Shown here piece after piece: positions 9,088 to 18,783 of a stretch of DNA of 64,000 nt (within the stretch, counting starts at the first letter, position 1; each line of letters begins with the position of its first letter). The translations under genes and the position numbers were made by a program. Where the stretch lies: positions 372,001 to 436,000 of the forward strand of contig CAVYZU010000005.1 in the NCBI GenBank assembly GCA_963772965.1. The letters are read 5' to 3'. The notes beneath the pieces were generated by a model. That model was not told the DNA's origin, did no database searches, and saw nothing but the letters and a program-made list of their open reading frames with translations. The DNA comes from AP-15 sp963772965. Its GTDB lineage: Bacteria; Pseudomonadota; Alphaproteobacteria; ATCC43930; CGMCC-115725.

Positions 9088-9462
9088 CTATCGCGGTAGC
9101 AACTCCTTCACAATTTTGACCAATGTCTCAGCCTCGAACGGTTTCTCGAGATAAGCGCTTGCCCCAGCGGTAAGAACACGTAGCTCCAAAAGTGGATCGC
9201 CCTTGCCGGTAATCACAATAACTGGAATATCGTCATTTGCCCTAATTCTCAGGTGTGCAAGGATATCCAACCCTGATAGTCCCGGCAGGTGTATATCGAG
9301 GATCAGACACCCGAATTGACCGCAGCGGTAGTGGCTTAGAAAGTCGCAACCACAGGCGTAACCCGCTGTCTCAAGGTTATAAGCCTCCAGCAGCCGACGT
9401 GCTGAATTGCGCACTCCATGATCGTTATCGACAACACAAACTCTCCGAGAACCGCCGACCAC
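9088..9462 (-). CDS. Single-domain response regulator (FixJ-type receiver)
   Basis: 124 residues, a complete CheY-like receiver with no output domain. The acidic pair is D12/D14 (CVVDND), the predicted phospho-acceptor is D56 (CLILDIHLPGLSG), the switch Thr is T85 (VIVITGKGD), and the conserved Lys is K107 (AYLEKPF). The LDIHLPGLSG motif places it near the FixJ/NarL receivers. It lies tail to tail with the histidine-kinase fragment at 8807-9069, so it may act as a phosphate sink or relay for that DHp module. Confidence 0.9.
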   Translation of the reverse strand: MVGGSRRVCVVDNDHGVRNSARRLLEAYNLETAGYACGCDFLSHYRCGQFGCLILDIHLPGLSGLDILAHLRIRANDDIPVIVITGKGDPLLELRVLTAGASAYLEKPFEAETLVKIVKELLPR

Positions 9463-10044
9463 GATTACCCTCCTTGAGGCCGAGAGCGCGCCGGGCTTCC
9501 AGTCGGGATTACGTTAAACTACATGACGGGAACGAAGTATTGATCGACGTCAATCTAGCTAAAACCAGATTCCAAGTAGTCGTATCGGCAGCGCGGTGCT
9601 GGATAGCAGTCGTTCGGCCGCTGCCGGCAAAGTCATCGTTGAAGTTCTTCGCCGCGCTGGCTCATTGTGAACCGGAGCGGACCTGCCGCCGCCTGCTCAT
9701 CAAACGCCAATCTCGTTTGCCGCCTTACGCCGCCCTTTCCGGCGCCTCAGTCCGCCACGTTGCTCGCGGCGGCCGGGGGATTTGTCGACGCCGGATGTCC
9801 GCCGTAATTCGGGCGAGCTTGGGGCCGCTGCTGCACTGGAGCCCGCGTTTGGTAGCGACCAAGCCAACGATGTCCATCACCATAGCTATTCTCCGTGACG
9901 TCCGACTGGCGAGAATGTGGATGGCGCGCGCCACAATGCGATTTCAAAAATAGGGAAATGCGTAACGGCCGTAACCCACATGGCCTCTGTGGCGCGCGCA
10001 ACCGGGTGATCCGGCCGATCCTTATAGCTGCGGTAACTCGGTCA
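9463..10044. other. Intergenic, no supported gene
   Basis: About 580 bases. Several overlapping frames exist on both strands, but none has a recognisable domain or a good ribosome site. The minus-strand frame ending at 9747 is Gln/Pro/Arg-rich and could be the tail of a decayed gene. The promoters of the response regulator (leftward) probably lie at its left end. Confidence 0.4.
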
Positions 10045-10851
10045 TCAGGCGGCGTAGGTTTCGACTGAATGCTCCATGCGGCGGCTGTTACGGAGCTTGG
10101 ACAATGTGCCGTTCCAAAGCTGGATCCGGGCATTGATGCTGCGGCACGCGGCCCGCAGGGCCCGCTCCTGCTGATCCGGCGCGTTCGCCACCAGCTCCTC
10201 GACCAACTCACGCCCCATCGGGCCATGGCTGTCGCCGTCGAGCTCGATGTGCCGTTCGATGTAATAGATGAAATGACGCAGGCCTTGGTTGTGGCGCCTC
10301 GTGTCATCGAGCCGGCTCAGCAAGCGGCGGAACATCTCGGGTATGATGTCTTCGCGGCCGTAGAAGAACGCGGCTAAGACTTCCTCGGTAGAGCCCGAAT
10401 TGGCCAGCGCCATCGTGTGGCCAACAAAAGTTTGCACATGGGGTGGTGCGCCGATCTGCCTCAATGCTATCTCGACCGGAACGCCGATCTGCACCAGCGA
10501 ACAAAACCTGTCAAATTGAACGGTGCTGGCGCCAATCTCCGCCATTGCGCGGCGGTAGAGGTCAAGGTGGCTGACATAGGACCCGTCGGGATCGACATCG
10601 GTCTCTTCGCCAATAACGATGTCATTGATTAAGCGCGCGGCCTTTGCATTGTCGGCTGGAAACCACGGCACGGTGATGCATGTCATGTCCTGCTGAAGCC
10701 GCTTCAGCAATGACATAAAATCCCAGACCGCAAAGACGTGATCTTCCATGAATAGCTGGAGATCGGCGACGGAAGCGACACGGGCGTAAATAGGGTGTTC
10801 CAGCAGTGCAGCGCGAAGGTTACGAAATTGATCATTGTCGTATTGCGGCAT
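10045..10851 (-). CDS. DUF3050 (heme-oxygenase-like fold) protein
   Basis: 268 residues matching the DUF3050 family over the full length. Characteristic segments are LFMEDHVFAVWDFMSLLKRL near residue 30, GEETDVDPDGSYVSHLDLY near 80, FYGREDIIPEMFRRLL near 160, and FIYYIERHIELDGDSHGPM near 190. The two His-rich helices (EDHVF and ERHIELDGDSHG) resemble the metal or heme ligating helices of the heme-oxygenase-like superfamily, where many members are non-heme diiron oxidases. The substrate is unknown. The gene stands alone, downstream of no obvious operon partner. Confidence 0.85.
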   Translation of the reverse strand: MPQYDNDQFRNLRAALLEHPIYARVASVADLQLFMEDHVFAVWDFMSLLKRLQQDMTCITVPWFPADNAKAARLINDIVIGEETDVDPDGSYVSHLDLYRRAMAEIGASTVQFDRFCSLVQIGVPVEIALRQIGAPPHVQTFVGHTMALANSGSTEEVLAAFFYGREDIIPEMFRRLLSRLDDTRRHNQGLRHFIYYIERHIELDGDSHGPMGRELVEELVANAPDQQERALRAACRSINARIQLWNGTLSKLRNSRRMEHSVETYAA

Positions 10852-11060
10852 GCTCGAATGCTCCTTGGGTTGTAATCAAGGTCCGGGGCGCCCACCGACA
10901 AGTCAGTGGCCCGGTCCTCAAGGCCCTGGCAAATGCGGGCGGAGCAGGCCCTTCTCAATCGTCGCGAATTTGATGCGGAGATGAGCGAGGCTCAGGAATT
11001 GCCTGGCATCGGGAGGCGTTCGCACTCGGGGAGATGCGGCTACGCTGGTCCGCGACGGCC

Positions 11061-11999
11061 TTATTCGGCTGCAACGGGAAGCTCGATCGAGCCTTTTGCA
11101 GGTACCGACCGACGGGGTTCGCGCAGCATGTCGATCAGAGCGCGCAGTGCTACCGGCACTTGCCGGTGCCCAGGATAATAGAGGAAAAGCCCCTCGAAGG
11201 CGGGCGACCAGTCCTCCAGCACGCGGACCAGCTGCCCCGAGCGCAGGAATGGGCCTGCGAGAGTTTCGATCGTGTACGCAATTCCTAACCCGTCGACGGC
11301 CGCGCGAACGGCCAAATCCGCGTCGTTGACCATGACCCGGCCATCTGGCGAAACCGGTCGTGATTGGCCGTTGCGCTCGAAGGGCCACTCGAACAGGGTG
11401 CCCGCCGCTCGGCGATACTGAACGCAGCTGTGGCGGGCGAGATCATCCGGCGTGCGCGGCTGGGGGCGTCGGGCAAAATAGGCCGGCGCACCGACGACCA
11501 CCACTCTCGATGGTCCCATCACCCGAACGGCGATCATGTCCGCAGCCGCCCAGTCTTTTGGACCGATCCCGGCATCGAACCCCTTTTCCACGATATCAGC
11601 GGGCGCCTCGGCGGCGTGGACTTCAAGCTGGACATCGGGAAAAGTCGATAAGAAGCGCCCCCAAAACGGGGCGATGACCGCCGCGCCGGCGAGATGCGTC
11701 ACGTACAGCCGCAAGCGCCCAAAGGGGTGCCCTTGCTCGCCCTTGAGGTCGTCAAACCCCCGAGAGATCTGCTCGACCGCCGGTCGAAGCCGGTCAAACA
11801 GACGCAGGCCCGCATCGGTAAGCGAGACGCTGCGGGTCGTCCGGTTCAACAACCGCAACCCGAGACGCTCCTCGAAGTGCCGCATCGTGTGGCTGAGCGC
11901 CGACGGCGTGACACCGAGACTGGTTGCCGCGGTCCGGAAGCTGAGATGGTCAGCAACCGCGACGAACGCGGCGAGATCGGCAACATCGGCGCGACGCAT
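11061..11999 (-). CDS. LysR-family transcriptional regulator
   Basis: 312 residues from the start MRRADVADLAAFVAV; the longer frame adds 28 unrelated residues. The N-terminal winged helix (FRTAATSLGVTPSALSHTMR) is followed by the linker helix and a periplasmic-binding-protein-like effector domain. Signature segments such as RLRLYVTHLAGAAVIAPFW and GFDAGIGPKDWAAADMIAVR are of the class that regulates divergent oxidoreductase genes. No such partner lies next to it: the divergent neighbour at 12136 is a Gly/His-rich secreted protein. Confidence 0.9.
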   Translation of the reverse strand: MRRADVADLAAFVAVADHLSFRTAATSLGVTPSALSHTMRHFEERLGLRLLNRTTRSVSLTDAGLRLFDRLRPAVEQISRGFDDLKGEQGHPFGRLRLYVTHLAGAAVIAPFWGRFLSTFPDVQLEVHAAEAPADIVEKGFDAGIGPKDWAAADMIAVRVMGPSRVVVVGAPAYFARRPQPRTPDDLARHSCVQYRRAAGTLFEWPFERNGQSRPVSPDGRVMVNDADLAVRAAVDGLGIAYTIETLAGPFLRSGQLVRVLEDWSPAFEGLFLYYPGHRQVPVALRALIDMLREPRRSVPAKGSIELPVAAE

Positions 12000-12135
12000 T
12001 GCTGAATTCCTGTCAGTAGACAATACAATATATCGGGATTTGATTTGGACCGTTGAACGACACTTTGAAGGTTTCAACACCACGTCCGGCTATCACAGAC
12101 ACGTGATGCGCGGCGGGTGCAAATGGGAGTTGTCG

Positions 12136-12519
12136 ATGCAACGGTTAAGCCAACATAGAGCGCGCGCTAGGGTCGGAAGGGCTCTGACAGTCGCAGCCGC
12201 ACTGCTGTGCGCCACTGCGCTAAGCCAGCCAAAGGTTGCTTACGCAATGCACGGCGGTGGCGGAGGTTTCCACGGTGGTGGCGGGTTCCACGGTGGTGGC
12301 GGATTTCACGGCGGCGGATTTCACGGTGGCCGGTTTCACGACGGCCGGTTTTTTGGCGGCTTCACGGGCTTTGGGTTTTATCCGTATTACGGCTATTACG
12401 ACTACGGTGACTACAGCCAGCCTTATTCCCAGACCTGGTATTACTGCGCCGACCCGGCGGGCTACTACCCCTACGTCAGCCAGTGCAATACCGGCTGGCA
12501 GGCGGTGCCGGCCAGCTGA
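12136..12519 (+). CDS. Secreted Gly/His-rich repeat protein
   Basis: 127 residues. The start at 12136 is preceded by GGGAG at good spacing. An N-terminal signal peptide (hydrophobic LTVAAALLCATALS, cut after AYA) leads to a tandem repeat of the form GGGGFHGGGGFHGGG, then an Arg/Phe-rich turn and a Tyr-rich tail (FYPYYGYYDYGDY) with two Cys near the end. Such GGFHGG-repeat proteins with a Tyr-rich C-terminus are common in Rhizobiales and their role is unknown; His-rich repeats could bind metal. The lipoprotein gene begins 30 bases downstream, probably in the same transcript. Confidence 0.75.
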   Translation: MQRLSQHRARARVGRALTVAAALLCATALSQPKVAYAMHGGGGGFHGGGGFHGGGGFHGGGFHGGRFHDGRFFGGFTGFGFYPYYGYYDYGDYSQPYSQTWYYCADPAGYYPYVSQCNTGWQAVPAS

Positions 12520-12548
12520 CGCCGGGACGCAAGCAAGGGAGAGAGCCG

Positions 12549-13025
12549 ATGGCGAGAGATCCTGCCCGACGAGCGCGAGGATGGCTGCATTGGACCAGCG
12601 GCCTATTGCTGATTGTGACTGGCTGCGCCGAGAGCCCGGGGTCCGGTCAAGTCACAACGGCACCGCCGATCCCAGCAGGCCAAGCGCGGATCTGGTTCTA
12701 CCGGGACTGGCAGCCATCCGAAAGCCTTAACCTGGCGAATATCGATGTGAATGGCAGCTATTTCGGGTCTGTCGCCAATGGCAGCGCATTCTATCGCGAT
12801 GTCCCGCCAGGGCATTATCACGTGGTGCCGGTAAGCTACAACCGCGACTTCAACCAAGACCGAAATGTTGACCTCGCTCCCGGCCAAGCGGCCTACATCA
12901 AGATCCTCTCCTCGCAGAGTTGGGACGGCGCTTGCAGGGATTGCGTGCGGGATACATTCTATGCTTGGCTGATCCCTCCGAACACTGCGCAGGTCGAAAT
13001 AGCGCGCGACCGCAGCGGCATCTGA
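12549..13025 (+). CDS. Lipoprotein, DUF2846-like
   Basis: 158 residues. The lipobox LLLIVTGC (about residues 19-26) makes this a probable lipid-anchored envelope protein. The mature part has the DUF2846-like pattern ARIWFYRDW, then a short beta domain with VNGSYFGSVANGSAFYRDVP and PGHYHVVPVSY, ending in QVEIARD. The ATG at 12549 follows a GGGAGAGAG ribosome site. Cys residues at CRDC may form a disulphide. It follows the Gly/His-rich gene closely. Function unknown. Confidence 0.75.
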   Translation: MARDPARRARGWLHWTSGLLLIVTGCAESPGSGQVTTAPPIPAGQARIWFYRDWQPSESLNLANIDVNGSYFGSVANGSAFYRDVPPGHYHVVPVSYNRDFNQDRNVDLAPGQAAYIKILSSQSWDGACRDCVRDTFYAWLIPPNTAQVEIARDRSGI

Positions 13026-13543
13026 GGGCCTCGAAATCTAAACCCAGTCGCCCACGGCCGCTCGGCAACGCTACTGCGGGCTGATCAGTGGGTGTCTTGA
13101 TGGTCGCCAGACCCGAAGGTGCCCCCTCCCGCGTTCAGGTGCGTTATGCCGTATTCTATCCCGCGGCAGTTGAATTTATGCATTCCGCGGGAACGGTCGC
13201 CTCGGGGGCTCAGTCATTTACAGGCGAGGACGAAGCCGAGATAATCAACGCCGGCACTTCTCCAGCAACCCCAGGATCCATACCCCGAAAGTCGGCTTCG
13301 GGGGCCCCTGCCGTCAAACACGGGCCGCCGCTGCTCCGGCAGCAAAGCACCGAAACCAGCTACTTTCCTCAGATCAATAGGATAGAGCGACTTTAGCGGC
13401 CATTTGCGGTTTGGGGCCTGGCAAACGGCGGTTGCAGCGTTCGGCGAGGTTCCGGGTGGTGGCGCAGAGGTCGCTTGCTAAGACCGGGCGGCAGTGGCCC
13501 ACGGCTTGAAGCGACCAAGTCAGATAGCGGGGGTTAGTGACCG
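13026..13543. other. Intergenic, no supported gene
   Basis: About 520 bases between convergent transcription units. A 102-codon plus-strand frame from 13088 has no recognisable domain, signal or good ribosome site. The minus-strand frame past the livF stop is Arg/Pro-rich and looks non-coding. Confidence 0.45.
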
Positions 13544-14248
13544 TTACGCGCCGACGCCGAGATAGCGGCTGGCGATCGCGGGGTTGGCGTGCAGCGCGGC
13601 GCGGCTCCCGGCGAACACACGCTGGCCGTTGTTGAGAACGTAGGCCCGTTCGGCCAACGATAGCGCCGCGCGCACATTCTGCTCGACGATGACGATCGTC
13701 AGCCCCTCGGCGATAAGCCGCTGGCACAGCTTCAACAGGTCCTCGACAATCACCGGCGCCAGGCCTTCGAACGGCTCGTCGAGCAGCATCAGTTGCGGCG
13801 CCCGGATCAGAGCACGGGCGATCGCCAGCATTTGCTGCTCGCCGCCGGAGAGATTGCCGCCGCGCGACCGCCGGCGCTCGGCGAGGCGGGGAAAGACCTC
13901 CCAGATGCGCTCGACCGGCCACGGTGCCGGAGCATTCAATGCAGAAAGGCGCAGGTTCTCCTCGACGGTGAGGGTGGTAAAGATGCGCCGCTCCTCGGGC
14001 ACCAGCTGCAGCCCGCGGCGGGCGATCGCGTAAGCCGGTAAGCGCTCGACCGGCTCGCCGGCGAAGCGGATCGTTCCCGAGCGGGGATGGATCACCCCGG
14101 CAATGCTCTTCAGCGTGGTGCTCTTGCCCGCCCCGTTGCGGCCGAACAACGCCACTACTTCGTGCTCGTTGACCTCCATACTGAGATCGAAGAGAACATG
14201 CGAATCTCCGTAGAAGCTGTTGATACGGTCGAGTTCGAGCATTGCCAT
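13544..14248 (-). CDS. livF: Branched-chain amino acid ABC transporter ATPase LivF
   Basis: 234 residues, the standard LivF length. Walker A is LFGRNGAGKSTTLKS, the signature motif LSGGEQQMLAIARAL, and Walker B LMLLDEPFEGLAP, with the family-typical SLAERAYVLNNG near the end. It is the second ATPase of the HAAT importer and pairs with the LivG domain of the upstream fusion. The start codon overlaps the stop of the livM-livG gene (TGATG), so translation is coupled. The operon reads livK, livH, livMG, livF leftward. Confidence 0.93.
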   Translation of the reverse strand: MAMLELDRINSFYGDSHVLFDLSMEVNEHEVVALFGRNGAGKSTTLKSIAGVIHPRSGTIRFAGEPVERLPAYAIARRGLQLVPEERRIFTTLTVEENLRLSALNAPAPWPVERIWEVFPRLAERRRSRGGNLSGGEQQMLAIARALIRAPQLMLLDEPFEGLAPVIVEDLLKLCQRLIAEGLTIVIVEQNVRAALSLAERAYVLNNGQRVFAGSRAALHANPAIASRYLGVGA

Positions 14249-16077
14249 CAGGCGGCGACGCCGCCGAGATAGGCGCGCCGAACACTCCCGTCGCTTTGGA
14301 TCGCCTCGGGCGGCCCTTCGGCCAGCAAGCCGCCTTCATGCATCACCATGATGCGCGCCGCCAGCGCAAACACCGCATCCATGTCGTGCTCGACAAGGAC
14401 GATCGTCCGCTCGGCGCGTAGACCGCCGATGAGCCGGATGATCTCCTGCCGCTCGTTGGGAGAGAGGCCGGCGAGCGGCTCGTCGAGCAGCAGCACCGAA
14501 GGCTGCGAGGCGAGCGCCAGTCCCAGTTCGATCCGGCGCTTCTCGCCGTAGGGGAGTGTGTGGACCGGCAGGTCTGCGCATTCTGCAAGCCCCAGCTCAT
14601 CGATCAGTCCCGCGACCAGCCGCTCGACCGGCGCGATGCTGTCGTCGGAGCGAAAGATATCGAAGCGCAGGGCACCGCGGTGGCGTCCGAGCGCCCCGAT
14701 CCGAAGGTTCTGGCGCACGGTCAGATCGACAAACAGCTGGTTGATCTGGTAGCTCTTGGCGAGCCCCAGCTGGCAGGCAGCCGTCATCGTGCTGCCGGTG
14801 ATGTCGGCGCCGTCCAGCAGGATATGGCCCGCATCGGGTGCTTCTTCGCCGGAGAGGAGGCGCAGAAAGGTGCTCTTGCCGGCGCCGTTGGGGCCGATGA
14901 TCGCGTAAATCTCACCGTAGGGCACCGCGAAGGAGACATTGGCAACGGCGCGCAATGCGCCATAGGCTTTGCTGACGTCTTTTGCCTCGAGCGCGAACCG
15001 CGTCGCTTTCGATTGCCGTGCCGGGCCCACGCGCCGGCGCGTATCAATTTCGCCGTCGATCGGCGGTCCGGCGGCGCCGTGCTGCGGCTCGACATGCGCC
15101 GGGCGCCACAGGCTGATCGCGGTGCCATAGAGCCCTTTGCGCACCAGCGTCACCAGCAGCACGAATATCGCGCCCAGGATGAACAGCCAAAGCGACCCGA
15201 TGAAAGGGATCTGCTGCAACTCGCTGCGCAGGAAGAGCCAGACCGCAGCGCCAAAGGCCGGGCCGAGCAGGGTGCCGACGCCACCGATCACGGTCTGGAA
15301 GAGGAGCTGGGCCGAGGTGTCGAGCGAAAACGCATCAGGCGGCATATAGCTCTGGAAAATGCCGAGCAATGCCCCGGCAAGGCCCGCATAAGCGCCCGCC
15401 AGCACGAAAGCCGCGAGCTTGTAGCCCGGCACCGAATGGCCGAGCGCGGCGGTCCGCTCCGGGTTCTGACGGATCGCCGTAAGCACGCTGCCGACCGGCG
15501 AGCGGACAATGAAACGAGCGAGCACATAGCCGAGAAAAAACAAACCGGCGATCAGTTCGTACATCCGCCAGCCGCTGCTAAAAGAAAAAAATAGCGGTCC
15601 CAAATGTATGACCGGGTAGGGTACGCCGGGCAGGCCGTTCTCCCCGCCTGTCCAATTGGCCAGCGGCGCGTTTTCGAGGAAATATGAAAGCTCGGCAAAA
15701 GCCAATGTTATCATCGCGAAATAGAGCCCGACGCGGCGCAGCGCCAGAAGACCGACAACCCAGCTGAACACCGACGCCGCCGCGACTCCCGCCAAGATCG
15801 CCAGCCAGACATTGACGAGGATCCCGCTGGTCAGCAGAAAGGCCGTGACGAAGCCGCCAGTGCCGTAGAATGCAGCCTGCCCGAACGACAACAACCCGGC
15901 GTAGCCGAACAATAAATCAAAGCCGATGCCGAACAGACCCCAGAGCAGGATCCGGCTCAACAGATCGACCGAGGCGAACGCCGCCTGGAACCCGAACGGC
16001 AGCACCGCGAGGGCAAGCGCGACGATGATTTCGGGCCGCCAGCGGCCGAGGCTCCGCCGGGCGCCTCTGGCGTTCAT
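14248..16077 (-). CDS. livMG: Fused LivM permease - LivG ATPase
   Basis: 609 residues. Residues 1 to about 330 are a LivM inner-membrane permease with about eight to ten hydrophobic helices (GIGFDLLFGYAGLLSFGQAA and GGVGTLLGPAFGAAVW are typical LivM loops). A short linker (about 330-365) leads to a LivG-type ATPase with Walker A IIGPNGAGKSTFLRLLS, Q-loop and signature PYGEKRRIELGLALA. Walker B is VLLLDEPLAGLSP. Permease and ATPase are normally separate genes; here one frame runs through with no stop. The start ATG overlaps the livH stop (ATGA). The signature has PYGEKRR rather than LSGGQ, which is common in LivG relatives. Confidence 0.9.
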   Translation of the reverse strand: MNARGARRSLGRWRPEIIVALALAVLPFGFQAAFASVDLLSRILLWGLFGIGFDLLFGYAGLLSFGQAAFYGTGGFVTAFLLTSGILVNVWLAILAGVAAASVFSWVVGLLALRRVGLYFAMITLAFAELSYFLENAPLANWTGGENGLPGVPYPVIHLGPLFFSFSSGWRMYELIAGLFFLGYVLARFIVRSPVGSVLTAIRQNPERTAALGHSVPGYKLAAFVLAGAYAGLAGALLGIFQSYMPPDAFSLDTSAQLLFQTVIGGVGTLLGPAFGAAVWLFLRSELQQIPFIGSLWLFILGAIFVLLVTLVRKGLYGTAISLWRPAHVEPQHGAAGPPIDGEIDTRRRVGPARQSKATRFALEAKDVSKAYGALRAVANVSFAVPYGEIYAIIGPNGAGKSTFLRLLSGEEAPDAGHILLDGADITGSTMTAACQLGLAKSYQINQLFVDLTVRQNLRIGALGRHRGALRFDIFRSDDSIAPVERLVAGLIDELGLAECADLPVHTLPYGEKRRIELGLALASQPSVLLLDEPLAGLSPNERQEIIRLIGGLRAERTIVLVEHDMDAVFALAARIMVMHEGGLLAEGPPEAIQSDGSVRRAYLGGVAA

Positions 16078-16946
16078 ATGCGGCCGGGAGTGCCGAACAG
16101 GCCGCGCGGGCGCACCACCAGCACCAGGGTCATCGCCGCGTAGATCGCCACCTGGGAATAGGCGGGGTCGATCAGGGTGGTCAAACTCAACAATTCGCCG
16201 ACGATCAGCCCGCCGACCACAGCGCCGCCGAACGAACCGAGGCCGCCGATCACCACGACGACAAAGGCTTCGACAAGGAACGGGGTTCCCATATCCGGGA
16301 TGACCGCGGTCAAAGGCGCGTAGATCACCCCTGCGATCCCGGCCGCCATCGCGCCAATAGCAAACACGATCAGAAACATCCGCCGTACATTGATGCCGAG
16401 CAGGCCAACCATCAGCGGATCCTCGATGCCGGCCCGCACCGCAAGCCCGAGCGAGGTGTGATAGAGCAAGAAGTAGAGACCGAGCAGAAGTGCGGCGACG
16501 ATGCCGATGACCTGGACGCGGTAGAGGGGATAAAGGAAATATCCGAAATTGACGATCCCTTGGCCCCACCACGGCGTCGGCACCGACTGGCTCAAACTGC
16601 CGAAAATGTATCGCATGCCTTCGATCATCATGACGCTGATCCCGAAGGTGACAAGGAGCTGATCCTCGGGCGGGCGGTTGTAATAGAAGCGGATCAGGCC
16701 GCGTTCGAGGACGACGGCGATGATGAGCAGCGCCGCGGCGCCGGCAAGCAGTGCCGCGACGAAGGAATTCACGTGGCTCAACACGACGAAAGCCGTATAG
16801 GCGCCCACCATGAACATCGCGCCATGGGCGAAATTGACAAAGCCTAGCGTGCCGAAGATGATCGTCAGCCCGCTGCTAATCAGCGCCAGCAGGCAGCCGA
16901 GTGCGAACCCACTGAACGCCTGCGCCAGAAACTGCCCGAGTGTCAT
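16074..16946 (-). CDS. livH: Branched-chain amino acid ABC transporter permease LivH
   Basis: 290 residues and polytopic, with the LivH hallmark near the N-terminus (LISSGLTIIFGTLGFVNFAHG) and the late GGLGSFGGAVVGGLIVGE. It forms the membrane channel together with the LivM half of the next gene. It overlaps that gene by four bases and follows the broken livK by about 45 bases. The transported substrate could be an amino acid, urea or an aromatic acid, since the Liv family is broad. Confidence 0.92.
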   Translation of the reverse strand: MTLGQFLAQAFSGFALGCLLALISSGLTIIFGTLGFVNFAHGAMFMVGAYTAFVVLSHVNSFVAALLAGAAALLIIAVVLERGLIRFYYNRPPEDQLLVTFGISVMMIEGMRYIFGSLSQSVPTPWWGQGIVNFGYFLYPLYRVQVIGIVAALLLGLYFLLYHTSLGLAVRAGIEDPLMVGLLGINVRRMFLIVFAIGAMAAGIAGVIYAPLTAVIPDMGTPFLVEAFVVVVIGGLGSFGGAVVGGLIVGELLSLTTLIDPAYSQVAIYAAMTLVLVVRPRGLFGTPGRI

Positions 16947-16991
16947 CGAGAAGGTGTCCGGCGAGGCGTTTCAGGGGACGGCATCAGCTCG

Positions 16992-18377
16992 TCAGGCCGC
17001 CGCGACCGACGGCATGTGGCAACCAGTCTCGCTGAGCGGCTGCATCAGCTTCTCGCCCGGCACGATCTCGACGGTCCTGAAAAAGTCTTCGGGTCCTTTC
17101 ATTTCCGACTTGCTGTTGCCTTGCAGGACGGGCACGGGGCTCACGCCCTGGTGGTCCTCTGGCCGGAACCACACCTCGCCGCGGGTCGTATCGACCTTGT
17201 GCTTGGATTCGAGCGCCTCGATCACTGCGGGCGGATAGAATGTGCCGGCGCGTTCGACCGCGTCCGCCCACATGATCATGCTGTCGTAAGTGTTGGCAGC
17301 GGGGAAGCGTGGCTTGTAACCGAATTTCTTCTCGAAATCCGCATTGAAATATTTCGCCAGCGGATATTTCTCCTCCATCCCCCACCACCACGGCTCGGTG
17401 CCATAGTTACCCGCGAGCAGCTCAGGCCCCAGCTCCTTGCCGGCGAAGCCGCTGAACAGTGGTATCACGTATTTCATTTTCTTCATGATACCGAACTGGA
17501 TGGACTGCTTCGTCGAGGTGACTTAATCGGCGCCGGCGGTTTCATTGAACATCACGTCCGCGCCGCTGTTGGCGATGTTCAGCAGGTAGCTGCTGAAATC
17601 GGTGGTGCCGAGCGGGGGGAGCTGTTCGTTGACGCTCTTCCAGCCGTACTTTCCGGTAGCCGCGACCAATGATTTGTAAAGGCTGGTGCCGAAAATGTAA
17701 TCGGGCACCAGGTAGGCCGCCTTGAGGTTGTGGCCGAGCGTTTTGGCGAGAACCGGAGCTATCGCCTCGGATAACATATAATTGTCGGGCATCAGCCGGA
17801 AGCCGAAGCGCTGGCAGCTCACGCCGGTCGTCGTGTTGGATGCGGTGGTGGAGCACATACAGATCACCTTGTGGCGCTGCCCCACCTCTTCGAGGGCAAC
17901 GGCGACCGCGCTGCTGACCGCGCCGGTCGTGACCACCGCCTTGTTGTCGCTGATAAACCTTGTGGCGGCCTGAACCGCGGGGTTGGGGAGGGTTTGGCTG
18001 TCGGCGACGCCGAATTCGACTTTCTTGCCCAGCACGCCGCCACCCTTCCGCAGCGACGGTATCGCCTCGGTGACTTTGCTGCCGTTATTCAAATGCTCGA
18101 TGACAAGCTCGAAGCCGCGTTGCTCGTCATGCCCCATCGCCGCATAGGGTCCGGTCAGTGGAAACACCCCGCCGGCAAAGACGCTATTGCCTTCGACCCC
18201 CGCTGGATAGGTGCCCATGCTTGGGTAGTTTTTAGCCCATACCCGCGGCGCCGCGAGCGGCATCAGCAGGCCGGCCGCGCCGACCCCGAGACCCGCCTTG
18301 AGAAGGCCCCGTCGCGTGAATGTGAAAGATGGCGCAACGGCCGTCGAACCCGTCTTGGTCGACCTCCCGATCATCAT
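16992..18377 (-). pseudogene. LivK-like substrate-binding protein, broken by an in-frame stop
   Basis: Periplasmic binding protein of the HAAT/LivK type. A twin-arginine-like signal (TRRGLLKAGLGVGAAGLLM) precedes the mature domain. The reading frame is continuous from about 18377 to 16992 except for one TAA at 17523-17525. The sequence either side of the stop aligns residue for residue with the paralogue at 18784-20165, where an alanine codon follows GAD. The N-terminal 284-residue piece or the 164-residue tail alone could not form a full binding lobe. An AGGAGG ribosome site precedes the start. Confidence 0.8.
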
Positions 18378-18783
18378 CAACCTCCTGTTATGTACCCGGC
18401 TGAGCCGGGTACCTGTTCGGGGCACCTTTTATTGTAATTGCCGCGCGCTTTGCGCACGGACCGGGCACCCGCGGCATTCGCTCAAACGCTCGATACGCAC
18501 CAAAAGTTGCGCCGATAGGCTGCTGGCCGCGACATTTCGCTGCTGGCACCGAGAGGTTGCGCGTTCAGCAACTGCGTTCAATTACAAGGCACCAGCGGTA
18601 ACGCGGTCTCCCGGCCGGCGCGGGCGGGCACGGGCCGACGACGCGGCACGGCCTCGGGATCTCGCCGTCACCCCCCCAACATGCGGGCAAACCCGCCGCG
18701 CGGATCGCGGACAGCGATCAGCGGCAAGTTGCCGAACGCCGGCGTGGCGGCTGTCTGCGAGAGAGAGGGCGGGACGGCGCCTC
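18378..18783. other. Intergenic between the two binding-protein genes
   Basis: About 400 bases with no supported gene. It presumably contains the promoter of the leftward liv operon or a processing site between the two binding-protein genes. Confidence 0.4.

Noticed and set aside
13088..13396. 102-codon hypothetical gene
   Set aside because: No ribosome site or domain, and composition like the surrounding non-coding DNA.
14560..15594. 344-codon plus-strand frame over livMG
   Set aside because: Antisense shadow of a well-supported transporter gene.
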